From the NCBI GenBank assembly GCA_959023295.1, contig CAUFBM010000002.1:62001-126000 (forward strand): a stretch of 64,000 bases of DNA, read 5' to 3'. The notes beneath the pieces are model-generated. The model was not told where the DNA came from and did no database searches. It saw only the letters and a list, made by a program, of their open reading frames with translations. Below, piece by piece: positions 26,838-36,363 of this stretch. Within the stretch, counting starts at the first letter, position 1. The number at the start of each line of letters is the position of its first letter. The translations under genes and the position numbers were made by a program. The stretch comes from an uncultured Collinsella sp. Lineage in GTDB: Bacteria > Actinomycetota > Coriobacteriia > Coriobacteriales > Coriobacteriaceae.

Positions 26838-27926
26838 ATGGCACATGTCGATGACCAGCGTGTGGCGCGCGTGCTCGATGCGCTCGAGGCTCAGCACCCC
26901 GGCGCACAGCTGCTCGTAAACGACCCGTGGTCGATTTATTACCTGACCGGCTTTTATGCCGATATGTTCGAGCGTTTTTGCGGCGTGCTGCTCGCACGCG
27001 GTAGCGAGCCCGTGATCTTGGTCAACGCGCTGCATCAGCTGCCCGAGTATGACAACGCCCGCGTGGCCTACCACACCGATACCGACGTCGTGACCGACGC
27101 CATCGCTCGCGAGGTCGATCCGACCAAACCGCTCGGCATCGATACCGTCATGCGCTCCGGCTTTTTGATGCCGCTCATGGATCGTCGCGCCGCGAGCGAG
27201 TTCTTCCTGGGCGACTTTGCCGTCACCGCCGCACGCACCCACAAGGATGCCGCCGAGCAGGAGCTCATGCGCGCGTCCTCGGCCGCTAACGACGCCGTAA
27301 TGGCCGACGCCATCAAGCTCGTCCACGAGGGCGTGACGGAGCGCGAAATTGCCGACCAGATGCTCGGCCTGTACCGCAAGCACGACTGCGAGGGCTTTAG
27401 CTTTCCGCCCATCGTGAGCTTTGGCGCCAACGCCGGCGACCCGCACCACGAGCCCGACGACACCGTACTCAAGCGCGGCGACGTGGTGCTGTTCGACATT
27501 GGCGGACGCCACCGAAACTACTGCTCGGACATGACGCGCACGTTCTTTTGGGGCGAGCCGGACAAGGAGACCGCACGCATCTACGACATCGTGCGCCGCG
27601 CCAACGAAGCCGCCGAGGCGCTCATCGCACCGGGCGTGCGCATGTGCGACCTGGACCGCGCCGCGCGCGACGTGATCGAGAATGCAGGCTACGGCAAGTA
27701 CTTTACGCATCGCTTGGGCCACTCGATTGGCCTGCAGGACCACGAGCCTGGTGACGTCTCGCTCGCCAACGAGCAGGTCGTAGAGCCGGGCATGACGTTC
27801 TCCATCGAGCCGGGCATCTACCTCCCCGGCCGCACCGGCGTCCGCATCGAGGACCTTGCCCTGGTCACCGAGTCCGGCGTCGAGATCCTCAACGCCTACC
27901 CCCACGACCCAGTCCGCCTAGACTAG
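26838..27926 (+). CDS. M24-family Xaa-Pro peptidase
   Basis: 362 residues from the ATG at 26838 behind GAAAGGATG. N-terminal creatinase-like domain, then a pita-bread metallopeptidase domain with all five metal ligands: DIGGRHRNYCSDMTRTF (two Asp), HRLGHSIGLQDHEPGD (His), SIEPGIYLPG (Glu) and GVRIEDLAL (Glu). A cytosolic enzyme that removes residues preceding proline. Stand-alone gene, convergent with folC. Confidence 0.9.
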   Translation: MAHVDDQRVARVLDALEAQHPGAQLLVNDPWSIYYLTGFYADMFERFCGVLLARGSEPVILVNALHQLPEYDNARVAYHTDTDVVTDAIAREVDPTKPLGIDTVMRSGFLMPLMDRRAASEFFLGDFAVTAARTHKDAAEQELMRASSAANDAVMADAIKLVHEGVTEREIADQMLGLYRKHDCEGFSFPPIVSFGANAGDPHHEPDDTVLKRGDVVLFDIGGRHRNYCSDMTRTFFWGEPDKETARIYDIVRRANEAAEALIAPGVRMCDLDRAARDVIENAGYGKYFTHRLGHSIGLQDHEPGDVSLANEQVVEPGMTFSIEPGIYLPGRTGVRIEDLALVTESGVEILNAYPHDPVRLD

Positions 27927-27950
27927 GCACGCCACCAAAGCTCCCCTAGA

Positions 27951-28017
27951 AGTTGCGGTGAAATAGGGACTGTTTAAGGCTTCTAGCCCATAAAACAGTC
28001 CCTATTTCACCGCAACT
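27951..28017. repeat. Dispersed hairpin of the GCGGTGAAATAG family, copy 2
   Basis: Arms run AGTTGCGGTGAAATAGGGAC then TGTTT, with the exact complement on the other side; the loop is about 19 bases. It lies between two convergent genes, as the copy at 63882 does, so a shared terminator role is plausible. Confidence 0.85.
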
Positions 28018-28031
28018 GATGAGGGGATGGG

Positions 28032-29375
28032 TTAACGGAGCAGCCCCGCTACTTCGCCGGCAAGGGTGATGGTGCCGGCTGCCACGAAGGGCTCGCCCGC
28101 GGCATCGAGGGCTGCGAGGGCCTCGGATACGCTGGGGTATACACCGGCCAGCTTGTTTACGTCCACCAGGGCAGCGAGCTCCTCTGCCGGCAGGGCGCGA
28201 TCGGAATCGGTCTGCGTCACGACCACACGGGGGAACGCCGGAACAAGCACGTCGACGATGCCCGCCACGTCTTTGTCTGCCAGCGCGGCGCACAGCAACG
28301 TCGGGCGATTCTCTACGCACGGATCAATCTCGTCCAGTGCGCTCACAAAGTTCTCGCAGCTCTGGGGGTTATGGCAGGCGTCGATCAGCTTGAGTGGATC
28401 GGTTCCCAGCACATCAAAGCGACCCGGCGTGGGGCAGCCCATAAGCGAAGCGTCGAGCGCATCGTGGTCGAGCTCGCGGCCCAGATACCCCTCGCACAGC
28501 ATAATCGCGCACGCGGCATTCTGCGGCTGATACGCCGGTTTAACCATCCTCGACGTATAGATCGCGCGCGGCGTGGTGCAGCTGAACTCAACCGTGTCGC
28601 CCACATGCGCCGGCACCTTAGTCGTGACACGGTTCACCATGAGCGGCACCACACCGCATTCGCGGCAACGGGCATCCATCACGCGCTGCACGCTCGCCTC
28701 ATGCGTACCCTCGCCCAAAACAACCAAACGCCCGGGTTTGATAACCGCAGCCTTCTCCCCCGCAATGGCCTCGAGCGTATCGCCAAGGACCTTCGTATGG
28801 TCGAGTCCAATGCCCGTAATGGCGACGGCCACGGGATCGGTCGCACTTGTAGCATCCCAGCGTCCGCCCATGCCAACCTCAAGCACGGCCACGTCCACGC
28901 AAGCCTCGGCAAACATAGTCAAACCGGCCACGGACAAAAGATCGAAGGGCGTAATAGAACGAAGCTCCTCGCCCGCCGCCTCACGACGTGCGTTGAGACG
29001 ACGACCTGCCTCATACGCCGCAGAGACACCATGAGCAAAGACCTCGTCTGAGACGACCTTTCCATCAATCTCCATACGCTCGGGATAACGCACCAGATGA
29101 GGAGACGTAAAGAGCGCCGTCTTAAGGCCCTCACCACGAAGAATGGCAGCCGAGAATCGCGTCGTCGAGGTCTTTCCATTGGTACCGGCTATCTGGACGC
29201 AATCATAGAACTCGTCAGGACGACCAAGCTCATCGAGCATCTCAACGACGGTCTCGAGCAGCGGCGTGGAATAGCGCGCAATCTTGCCCGTATCGGCCGC
29301 AAGTGCAACAGCCTCATCAAAAGAAAGCTCCGGAACCTCAAACGGCACCGAATACAACCCAGAACGCTTCGCCAT
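28032..29375 (-). CDS. folC: Folylpolyglutamate/dihydrofolate synthase
   Basis: 447 residues from the ATG at 29375, set by GAGGGGA nine bases upstream. ATP-binding loop GTNGKTSTTRF (near 66-76), TSPHLV, the domain-linking DHTKVLGDTLEAIAGEKAAVIK and the C-terminal DACHNPQS. It adds glutamate to (dihydro)folate and related cofactors in the cytosol. It follows valS after a structured gap and may share its transcript. Confidence 0.9.
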   Translation of the reverse strand: MAKRSGLYSVPFEVPELSFDEAVALAADTGKIARYSTPLLETVVEMLDELGRPDEFYDCVQIAGTNGKTSTTRFSAAILRGEGLKTALFTSPHLVRYPERMEIDGKVVSDEVFAHGVSAAYEAGRRLNARREAAGEELRSITPFDLLSVAGLTMFAEACVDVAVLEVGMGGRWDATSATDPVAVAITGIGLDHTKVLGDTLEAIAGEKAAVIKPGRLVVLGEGTHEASVQRVMDARCRECGVVPLMVNRVTTKVPAHVGDTVEFSCTTPRAIYTSRMVKPAYQPQNAACAIMLCEGYLGRELDHDALDASLMGCPTPGRFDVLGTDPLKLIDACHNPQSCENFVSALDEIDPCVENRPTLLCAALADKDVAGIVDVLVPAFPRVVVTQTDSDRALPAEELAALVDVNKLAGVYPSVSEALAALDAAGEPFVAAGTITLAGEVAGLLR

Positions 29376-29531
29376 AACCAAAGTCCCCTCAACATAAAAA
29401 GAGGCCCGTAAGCAACAACGAGCCCCTCCCATTCAAAATATCAGCCAAACCCCGCTTGCAGCGAGATCAAGGCCACAACCCAGTGGCCCTACCGGGCAGC
29501 GGACGCCCCCCCGTAACCGCTATGGGAGCGG

Positions 29532-29632
29532 CCCGACGCTTTGCTCGATACAAGTTCCGCACGCAAAGGACAGCACTTGATTTGCTGTCCGTCTTGCGCA
29601 GGACTGTCCGCAGTAGCGAGCAATGCGTCGGG
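29532..29632. repeat. Nested inverted repeat between valS and folC
   Basis: Outer arms CCCGACGCTTTGCTCG (29532-29547) and near-exact complement (29617-29632). An inner perfect hairpin GGACAGCA...TGCTGTCC lies at 29568-29590. It could fold as a cruciform or as a long terminator after valS. Confidence 0.75.
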
Positions 29633-29651
29633 ACGCGCCCCTCAGTACCGC

Positions 29652-32348
29652 CTACGAGAAGTCAGCAACCTGAGCAGTCAGTGCCGTCAGGATCTCCTTG
29701 AGCTCAGCTGCACGGTCCCTCTTCTTCTGGACCACGGCAGGCGCGGCCTTAGCCACAAAGCCCTCGTTGGCGAGCGTCTTCTCGCAACCGGCGAGCTCCT
29801 TCTGAGCCGCGGCAATCTCCTTCTCAAGGCGTGCCTTCTCGGCCGAAAGGTCAACCTTGCCCTCGAGCACCACAAAGACCTCGACGCCGCTGTCGACCAC
29901 GGCGATGCTCGCAGCCGGCTTCTCAACGTCGGTGCCCATGACCAGCGAGGCAGTGTTTGCCAGCGGCTCGATGGTCGAGCGCAGGCTCTCGAGCTTCTCG
30001 ATGTCCTCGGCACCGGCGCGCACGACCACGTCGAGCTCGGCCTTGGGGCTCAAGCGATAACGCGAACGGGTGGCGCGGGCGGCAGACACGACGGCACGGC
30101 ACAGCTCAAACGCGCGCTCGGCGTCCTCGTCGACATACTTGGCGTAGTCGGCGGGCTCGGGCCACTTGGCGATCATGAGCGCCTCGGCGCGATCCACGTT
30201 GCCCTCGGCGTCCAGGTCGAGCACGCTCGCCGGCATGTTGTCCCAGATCTCCTCGGTGACAAACGGCATGAGCGGGTGCATCAGGCGAATGGAGGTATCG
30301 AGCACAAAGATCAGGTTGCGCTGCGCCTGCAGACGACCCTCGCCCTTCAGGCGGGCCTTGGTGACCTCGACGTACCAGTCGCAGACCTCGTTCCAGAAGA
30401 ATTGCTGCACGCCGCGAGCCATATCGCCAAAGGTGTACTTCTCGATACCCTCGGTGACCATCTTGACGGCCTTGGCCAGACGGCTGAACATCCAGGCGTC
30501 GGCCGGCGTCTCCACGACGGGCTCACCGGGCGTGTAGCCTTCCATGTTCATAAGCAGGAAGCGGCTGGCGTTCCAGATCTTAGTCACAAACGACTTAGCC
30601 TGCTCGGTGCGCGGGCTGTCGATGAGCTTCTTGGTCTTCTTGTCAATGTTCGCGTCGAACTTGACGTCCTGGTTGTTGGTGCACAGCGTGAGCAGGTTGA
30701 AGCGCATGGCGTCGGCGCCGTACATGCCAATAAGGTCCATGGGGTCAACGCCGTTGCCCTTGGACTTGGACATGCGGCTGCCGTCCTTGGCAAGAATCGT
30801 CGGGTAGATGACGACATCCTTAAACGGCACCTCGTCCAGGAAGTACAGCGAGCTCATGACCATGCGGGCGACCCACAGCGCGATGATGTCGCGCGCGGTG
30901 ACGAGCGCCGTCGTGGGGTGATGGCCCTCGAGCAGCTCCGGCTTTTGCGGCCAGCCCTGCGTGGCAAAGGTCCACAGCTGCGAGCTGAACCAGGTGTCCA
31001 GCACGTTCTCGTCCTGATGCACGTGATGGCCGCCGCACTTGGGACACACGTCGGTGTCCTCGGTAAGAGCATCCTCCCAGCCGCAGTCCTCGCAGTAGAA
31101 CACGGGGATGCGGTGGCCCCACCAAAGCTGACGCGAGATGCACCAATCCTTGAGGTTCTCCATCCAGGTGGTGTAGGTCTGCGTCCAGCGCGCGGGGTGG
31201 AAGGTGACCTTGCCGGAGTTGACGGCGTCGAGCGCCGGCCCCTTGAGCTTGTCGACGGCCACGAACCACTGCTCGGACAGCCACGGCTCCAGCGCGGAGT
31301 CGCAACGATAGCAGTGCATGACGGAGTGATCGAGCTCGTCGACATGATCGAGCAGGTCGTGCTCCTCAAACCACTTGATGACGGCCTCGCGGCACTCGTC
31401 GCGGTTCATGCCGGTGAACTCGCCGTAACCCTCGACGACCACCGCGTGCTCGTCGAAGATGTTGATCTGCGGCAGGTCGTGGGCCTGACCCATGGCGTAA
31501 TCGTTGGGGTCGTGGGCCGGGGTGACCTTGACAAAGCCCGAGCCAAAGTTGGCGTCGACATGCCAATCCTCAAAGATGGGGATCTCGCGGTTAACGATGG
31601 GGAGCTTGACGGTCTTACCCACAAAGGCGGCCTTCTCGGGGTCCTTCGGGGAGACAGCGACGCCTGTGTCGCCGAGCATGGTCTCGGGGCGCGTGGTAGC
31701 GACGACGATGTAGTCCTGGCCGTTGACCGGCTCGGTCAGCGGGTAGCGCAGGTGCCACAGGTGGCCCTTCTCGTCCTTGTACTCGGCCTCGTCGTCCGAG
31801 ATGGCGGTAGTGCAGTTGGGGCACCAGTTGACGATGCGCTTGCCACGATAGATAAGACCGTCGTGGTACCAGTCGCAGAACACCTTGCGCACGGCCTGGG
31901 CGTAGTCCTCGTCCATGGTGAAGCGCTCGTTGTCGAAGTCGACGGAGCAGCCCATACGCTTGATCTGCTCGACGATGATGCCACCGTACTCGTGGGTCCA
32001 ATCCCAGCAGGCGTCGACAAACTTGTCGCGACCGATCTCCAGGCGGCTGATGCCCTCGCTCTTGAGCTTCTTGTCGACCTTGGTCTGTGTGGCGATACCG
32101 GCGTGGTCGGTGCCCAGCACCCAGCGCGTAGACTTGCCGCGCATGCGGGCCATACGGATGATGGCATCCTGGATGGAGTCATCGGTGGCGTGGCCCATGT
32201 GGAGCTTACCGGTCACATTGGGAGGCGGAATGGTGACGGTGCAGTCGCCCACGCCCGCGCGGCGCTTGTAGTAGCCGCCGTCGAGCCACTTCTGCAGGAT
32301 CGCCGGCTCGTTGGTCGACGGATCATAGTTCTTGGGCATTTCTTCCAT
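29652..32348 (-). CDS. valS: Valyl-tRNA synthetase
   Basis: 898 residues, normal length. Class I signatures PPPNVTGKLHMGHA (HIGH, near 40) and DGSRMSKSKGNGVDP (KMSKS, near 525), an editing domain between them, zinc-type cysteines (CEDCGWED, CPKCGGHH) and the C-terminal coiled coil typical of ValRS (KARLEKEIAAAQKELAGCEK). It charges tRNA-Val. The ATG follows GGGAGAGAT. No T-box was visible upstream, but a strong hairpin lies at 32369-32407. Confidence 0.95.
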   Translation of the reverse strand: MEEMPKNYDPSTNEPAILQKWLDGGYYKRRAGVGDCTVTIPPPNVTGKLHMGHATDDSIQDAIIRMARMRGKSTRWVLGTDHAGIATQTKVDKKLKSEGISRLEIGRDKFVDACWDWTHEYGGIIVEQIKRMGCSVDFDNERFTMDEDYAQAVRKVFCDWYHDGLIYRGKRIVNWCPNCTTAISDDEAEYKDEKGHLWHLRYPLTEPVNGQDYIVVATTRPETMLGDTGVAVSPKDPEKAAFVGKTVKLPIVNREIPIFEDWHVDANFGSGFVKVTPAHDPNDYAMGQAHDLPQINIFDEHAVVVEGYGEFTGMNRDECREAVIKWFEEHDLLDHVDELDHSVMHCYRCDSALEPWLSEQWFVAVDKLKGPALDAVNSGKVTFHPARWTQTYTTWMENLKDWCISRQLWWGHRIPVFYCEDCGWEDALTEDTDVCPKCGGHHVHQDENVLDTWFSSQLWTFATQGWPQKPELLEGHHPTTALVTARDIIALWVARMVMSSLYFLDEVPFKDVVIYPTILAKDGSRMSKSKGNGVDPMDLIGMYGADAMRFNLLTLCTNNQDVKFDANIDKKTKKLIDSPRTEQAKSFVTKIWNASRFLLMNMEGYTPGEPVVETPADAWMFSRLAKAVKMVTEGIEKYTFGDMARGVQQFFWNEVCDWYVEVTKARLKGEGRLQAQRNLIFVLDTSIRLMHPLMPFVTEEIWDNMPASVLDLDAEGNVDRAEALMIAKWPEPADYAKYVDEDAERAFELCRAVVSAARATRSRYRLSPKAELDVVVRAGAEDIEKLESLRSTIEPLANTASLVMGTDVEKPAASIAVVDSGVEVFVVLEGKVDLSAEKARLEKEIAAAQKELAGCEKTLANEGFVAKAAPAVVQKKRDRAAELKEILTALTAQVADFS

Positions 32349-32368
32349 ATATCTCTCCCTGTCCCGCC

Positions 32369-32407
32369 GGGGAGGAATGTAGGCCCGCCAGGGCCTACAT
32401 TCCTCCC
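32369..32407 (-). promoter_or_regulatory. Hairpin in the valS leader
   Basis: GGGGAGGAATGTAGGCC and its perfect complement enclose five bases, about 20 bases upstream of the valS ATG and overlapping sequence next to its ribosome binding site. No T-run follows. It may affect translation or mRNA stability. Confidence 0.5.
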
Positions 32408-32499
32408 CTTAGGTATCGATTACTTCAGTCTGAATGACTTCGCTGAGGCTTAAACAAACACACAGAATAGCACAGGTAGTTGGGGTTATTGCGTATATA

Positions 32500-32538
32500 T
32501 AAAATAGCCTCCGACCGCGGGTGGTCGGAGGCTATTTG
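32500..32538. terminator. clpX terminator
   Basis: AAATAGCCTCCGACC hairpin with exact complement and A/T runs on both sides, 20 bases beyond the clpX stop. Confidence 0.85.
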
Positions 32539-32558
32539 CAAACACGTTTTTGGCTGGT

Positions 32559-33965
32559 TTAGCCGTAGATGCGCTGGGGCTGCTCTTCGCCCTTTACGGA
32601 GGCTTCGGTCACGATGACCTTGGTGACGCCCTCCTCGCTGGGGAGGTCGAACATCGTCTGCTGCAGCACGTCCTCGCAGATGGAGCGAAGACCGCGGGCG
32701 CCGGTCTTGCGGGCAAGCGCCATGCGGGCGATCTCGTGCAGGGCGGCATCCTCAAACTCAAGCTCAACGTCCTCGAGCTGGAACATCTTGCGGTACTGGC
32801 GCACCACGGCGTTCTTGGGCTCGGTCAGGATCGACACCAGATCGTCCTCGTCGAGCGCCTGCGTCTGGGTGACGACGGGCGTACGTCCCACGAACTCGGG
32901 AATCATGCCAAAGGCGTTGAGGTCCTGCGGGAGCACCTGACGCAGCAGGTCGTTCTCGTCGACCGAGGTGGGGCCGGCAATCTCGGAGTTAAAGCCCACA
33001 CCCTTGTTGCCCACGCGGTCGGCGATGATCTTGTCCAGGCCCACAAAGGCACCGCCGCAGATAAACAGGATGTTGGTCGTGTCGATCTGCAGCAGCTCCT
33101 GCTGGGGATGCTTACGGCCGCCGGTGGGCGGAACGCTTGCCACCGTGCCCTCAAGAATCTTAAGCAGTGCCTGCTGAACGCCCTCGCCCGAAACATCGCG
33201 GGTAATGGAAAGGTTCTCGGCCTTGCGGGCGATCTTGTCAATCTCATCCACGTAGATAATGCCCACCTGAGCGCGCTCAATGTCGCCATCGGCAGCATTG
33301 ATGAGCTTGAGAAGGATGTTCTCCACGTCCTCGCCCACATAGCCGGCCTCGGTGAGCGCGGTGGCATCGGCGATGGCAAACGGCACCTCGAGGATGCGCG
33401 CGAGCGTCTGGGCCAACAAGGTCTTGCCGGTACCGGTGGGACCGAGCAGCAGGATGTTGGACTTGGCAAGCTCTACCTCGTCCATATCGTCGTCGAACTG
33501 CGAGCCCATGCCGCCGTCAAAGGCAGACACCGCGGCGCCACCCTCGATCACGCGGCGATAGTGGTTGTACACGGCCACCGACATGGCGCGCTTGGCGTCC
33601 TCCTGACCCATAACATAGGCCGAAAGCTCGTCATAGATCTCGTGCGGCGTCGGCACGTGCGTGATGACCTGGCGATCGTCCTCGAGCTCAAAACCCTCGG
33701 TCTCGGGGTCCGCGGCGGGCTGGGATGCAGCCTGGCCGTGGTCGTTGAGGAAGCCCGGCAGCTTGCCGTTGCGGGCAGCGTCCATAAAGTCCGAAGCCAG
33801 CGACTCCTCAAGGATCTCGGAGCAGGCGGCAACGCACTCGTCGCAGATAAAGATGTTGGTCGGACCCTTTACAAGGCGGCGAACCTGCCCCTGCTCTTTT
33901 CCGCAGAAGGAGCAGCGGATGGGGTTGCCATTCTCGTCAAAGTTGTCCTGCATGTTTCCTGCCAT
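32559..33965 (-). CDS. clpX: ClpX ATPase subunit
   Basis: 468 residues. N-terminal C4 zinc finger (CSFCGKEQ and FICDECVAACSE), Walker A GPTGTGKTLLAQTLA (near 165), Walker B IIYVDEIDKIA, the RKHPQQE/GGAFVGLDK pore region and sensor 2 GARGLRSI. It unfolds substrates and feeds them to ClpP. One base separates it from the clpP stop, the standard clpP-clpX pairing. An acidic linker between zinc finger and AAA+ domain is longer than in E. coli (about 424 residues). Confidence 0.96.
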   Translation of the reverse strand: MAGNMQDNFDENGNPIRCSFCGKEQGQVRRLVKGPTNIFICDECVAACSEILEESLASDFMDAARNGKLPGFLNDHGQAASQPAADPETEGFELEDDRQVITHVPTPHEIYDELSAYVMGQEDAKRAMSVAVYNHYRRVIEGGAAVSAFDGGMGSQFDDDMDEVELAKSNILLLGPTGTGKTLLAQTLARILEVPFAIADATALTEAGYVGEDVENILLKLINAADGDIERAQVGIIYVDEIDKIARKAENLSITRDVSGEGVQQALLKILEGTVASVPPTGGRKHPQQELLQIDTTNILFICGGAFVGLDKIIADRVGNKGVGFNSEIAGPTSVDENDLLRQVLPQDLNAFGMIPEFVGRTPVVTQTQALDEDDLVSILTEPKNAVVRQYRKMFQLEDVELEFEDAALHEIARMALARKTGARGLRSICEDVLQQTMFDLPSEEGVTKVIVTEASVKGEEQPQRIYG

Positions 33966-33966
33966 C

Positions 33967-34587
33967 CTAGGCGTCCTTCGCGGCGAGATCGCGCGAGGTG
34001 ACGATACGGTCGATCAGGCCGTAGTCGAGGGCCTCGGCAGCGGTCAGGTAGTTGTCGCGCTCGGTGTCGGCCTGGACCTTCTCGATGGGCTGGCCCGAGG
34101 CATCGGACAGGATCTGGTTGAGCTCGCGGCGGGTCTTCTTGATCTCCTCGGCCACGATCTCGATCTCGGTCTGCTGACCTTGAGCACCGCCGCTGGGCTG
34201 GTGAATCATGACCTTGGAGTGCGGCAGGCAGAAGCGCTTGCCCTTGGCGCCGGCCGAAAGCAGCACGGCAGCCATAGACGCGGCCATACCGACGCAGATG
34301 GTGGAGACCTGCGGCTTGATGAAGTTCATGGTGTCAAGAATCGCCAGGCCAGAGTAAACCTCGCCACCGGGCGAATTGATGTAGAGCGAGATATCCTTCT
34401 CGGCATCCTGGCTCTCAAGATGCAGCAGCTGGGCAACGACCAGGTTGGCGCTGACGGAGTTGATCTCCTCGCCCAAGAAGATGATGCGGTCGTTGAGCAG
34501 GCGCGAATAGATATCGTAGCTGCGCTCGCCGCGCGGCGTCTGCTCGATAACGTATGGCACGAGGGCGGAATCGAACTTAGCGATCAT
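33967..34587 (-). CDS. clpP: ClpP protease subunit
   Basis: 206 residues from the ATG at 34587, which has GGAG six bases upstream; two earlier in-frame ATGs (34599 and 34593) are less well placed. Catalytic Ser in GMAASMAAVLLSAG, His in LPHSKVMIHQPSGG, and Asp in the ERDNYLTAAEALDYGLID region. It forms the barrel-shaped peptidase with ClpX. Upstream is tig, separated by a hairpin, giving the common tig-clpP-clpX order. Confidence 0.95.
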   Translation of the reverse strand: MIAKFDSALVPYVIEQTPRGERSYDIYSRLLNDRIIFLGEEINSVSANLVVAQLLHLESQDAEKDISLYINSPGGEVYSGLAILDTMNFIKPQVSTICVGMAASMAAVLLSAGAKGKRFCLPHSKVMIHQPSGGAQGQQTEIEIVAEEIKKTRRELNQILSDASGQPIEKVQADTERDNYLTAAEALDYGLIDRIVTSRDLAAKDA

Positions 34588-34634
34588 ACGCATCTCCATT
34601 TCTCTTACGGACCAATAGTGGTTCTAGATAAACG

Positions 34635-34673
34635 TACGGTGCCCGCATGCTATGCATTGGCTGGCACCGTACG
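34635..34673 (-). terminator. Hairpin between tig and clpP
   Basis: CGTACGGTGCC and its complement form an 11-bp stem, followed on the minus strand by GTTTATCT. Probably a partial terminator after tig. Confidence 0.55.
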
Positions 34674-34749
34674 AAGCAACCGGATAACCGGTGTATAACT
34701 TTACCCCATCACGGGCGCACGCATGCGCTCGCGGACAAGGTGGCGAGAA

Positions 34750-36048
34750 TTACTCGGCGTCCTTGGCGGTCTCGTCGACCTCGGTCACCTTGGCGTTCTC
34801 GACCAGGTGATCGACGGCCTTGGAGCGGCGGATGGACTCGCGGACGGCAGGCATGCGGCCATCGGCGATGAACTCGGCCTTGGAAGCCTCGACGTCCTTG
34901 ACGCCAGCCTTCTCGAACTCGGCGTTGATGTCGTCCTCGGTGACCTCAATCTTGAGCTCGCGGGCGAGGGCGTCGAGCGCCAGGGACTCACGGGCAACGT
35001 CGTTGGCCTGCTTGTGCAGGTCGCCGATGAACTGCTCCATGGTCAGGCCGGAAGCGGGCAGCCAGGTGTCCAGCGTCATGCCGCGGGCAGCGAGGTTGGA
35101 CAGGAAGTTCTGGCCAAGCTCCTCAAAGACGGACTGCTCGTAGTCGGCATCCATCTCGTCGAGCTGCAGGCGCTCGGCGAGAGCGGAGACGCAACGGTTC
35201 TCCTTCTCGGCCGGGAGGCGGGAAGCCTTGTCCTGCTCGATCTCGATCTTGATGGCGTCGCGCATGGCGTCGATGCTGTCAAAGCCAAAGTCGGACTTGA
35301 CGAGCTCGTCGGTGAGCTCGGGGGTGTTGCGGACCTTGATGCCCTTGACGGTGACCTCGACGGTGTGGGTCTCGGCCTCCTCGCCCTCCTCGGCCTCGTC
35401 GGTCCAGGTGACGGACTTGACGTCGTCAACGTTGGCGCCGATCAGAGCCTCGTTGAACTCGGTGGGGTTGCTGTCGCTACCGGCGATGAGCATACGGCCC
35501 TCGGCGGCGAAGTTATCGGCGTTCTCGACGGCCTTGAGGTCGACGGTGACGTAGTCCTCGGCCTCGACGGCGCGACCCTCGACGTCCTCGAAGGTGGCAC
35601 GGTAGTTGAGAAGCATCTCGACCTGGTTGTTGATCTCGGACTCGGTGACCTCCGCGGGAGGCATCTCGATCTCGACGGCGTCGAAGGAGGAGAGCTCGGC
35701 GGCGGGACGCAGGGAGAACTCGACGGTGTAGGTGTAGTCCTCGTGATCCTTGGCGAGGTCGAGCTCCTTGTAGTCACCGTTCTTGGTGGGGACGATGTCC
35801 AGCTCGTTGAGGACGGCGGGCTCGTTGGCGGCGATCAGGTCGTTGGTGGCCTGAGCAAGGGTAGCCTCGGCGCCAAGAGCGGAGTCGATGACCGGACGGG
35901 GAGCCTTGCCGGCGCGGAAGCCCGGGAAGCGGTACTTCTTGGCGGTGTCCTTGTAGGCCTTCTTGATCGCGGCGTCGACGTCGGCGGCCGGGATGGTGAC
36001 CGTAGCGGTGAGCTTGGCGTCCTTGACGTCAGAAGCGGTGATGTTCAA
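34750..36048 (-). CDS. tig: Trigger factor, probable TTG start
   Basis: 432 residues. A ribosome-associated chaperone and prolyl isomerase. Ribosome-binding loop GFRAGKAPRPVI near residue 43. An FKBP-type domain (EDYVTVDLKAVEN onward) and a helical C-terminal domain follow. Start: AGGAGG sits six bases before a TTG that gives MNITASDVKD, the usual trigger-factor beginning. The in-frame ATG at 36063 contains the AGGAGG within its own first codons and is therefore unlikely. Two GTG/TTG choices (36051/36048) remain. Confidence 0.92.
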   Translation of the reverse strand: MNITASDVKDAKLTATVTIPAADVDAAIKKAYKDTAKKYRFPGFRAGKAPRPVIDSALGAEATLAQATNDLIAANEPAVLNELDIVPTKNGDYKELDLAKDHEDYTYTVEFSLRPAAELSSFDAVEIEMPPAEVTESEINNQVEMLLNYRATFEDVEGRAVEAEDYVTVDLKAVENADNFAAEGRMLIAGSDSNPTEFNEALIGANVDDVKSVTWTDEAEEGEEAETHTVEVTVKGIKVRNTPELTDELVKSDFGFDSIDAMRDAIKIEIEQDKASRLPAEKENRCVSALAERLQLDEMDADYEQSVFEELGQNFLSNLAARGMTLDTWLPASGLTMEQFIGDLHKQANDVARESLALDALARELKIEVTEDDINAEFEKAGVKDVEASKAEFIADGRMPAVRESIRRSKAVDHLVENAKVTEVDETAKDAE

Positions 36049-36139
36049 CACGTTCCTCCTCATACTGCCCAGCTTATCTGAGGTGCTGGTACCTTTATGC
36101 AACAAAGAGTCGCGACGGCCGAAGCCGACGCAGATGCGT

Positions 36140-36223
36140 TGGTGCGGGCGAAAGGACTCGAACCTTCACGGGAATCCCACCAGAACCTAAATCTGGCGCG
36201 TCTACCAATTCCGCCACGCCCGC
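36140..36223 (-). tRNA. tRNA-Leu (TAG anticodon)
   Basis: 84 bases including an encoded CCA. Acceptor GCGGGCG/CGCCCGC, D arm with GGTAGACGC, anticodon stem CCAGA/TCTGG around loop TTTAGGT (anticodon TAG), short variable arm, T loop GGTTCGAGTCC. Lies directly upstream of tig on the same strand. Confidence 0.95.
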
Positions 36224-36315
36224 ATGAGCGCACAGACTAGGAATGATAGCAGATACGAACGGCAAGCGCACGCATACGTTTTACAGGCTCACGACCTCAC
36301 CACGAGTGCGAAAGG

Positions 36316-36337
36316 CGGGGCGAGTTGCCCCGCCCCG
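36316..36337 (-). terminator. Terminator of the molybdenum hydroxylase operon
   Basis: GGCGGGGC/GCCCCGCC hairpin followed by TTTCGC on the minus strand, about 30 bases beyond the stop. Confidence 0.65.
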
Positions 36338-36363
36338 CCAATTACGACTTGTTCGCCGACCCG

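Noticed and set aside
29541..32453. 970-codon plus-strand open frame
   Set aside because: Complement of valS; the minus strand has full HIGH and KMSKS motifs.
32349..32558. T-box leader for valS
   Set aside because: No T-box sequence (AGGGTGG...GCG type) or specifier arm was visible, only a simple hairpin.
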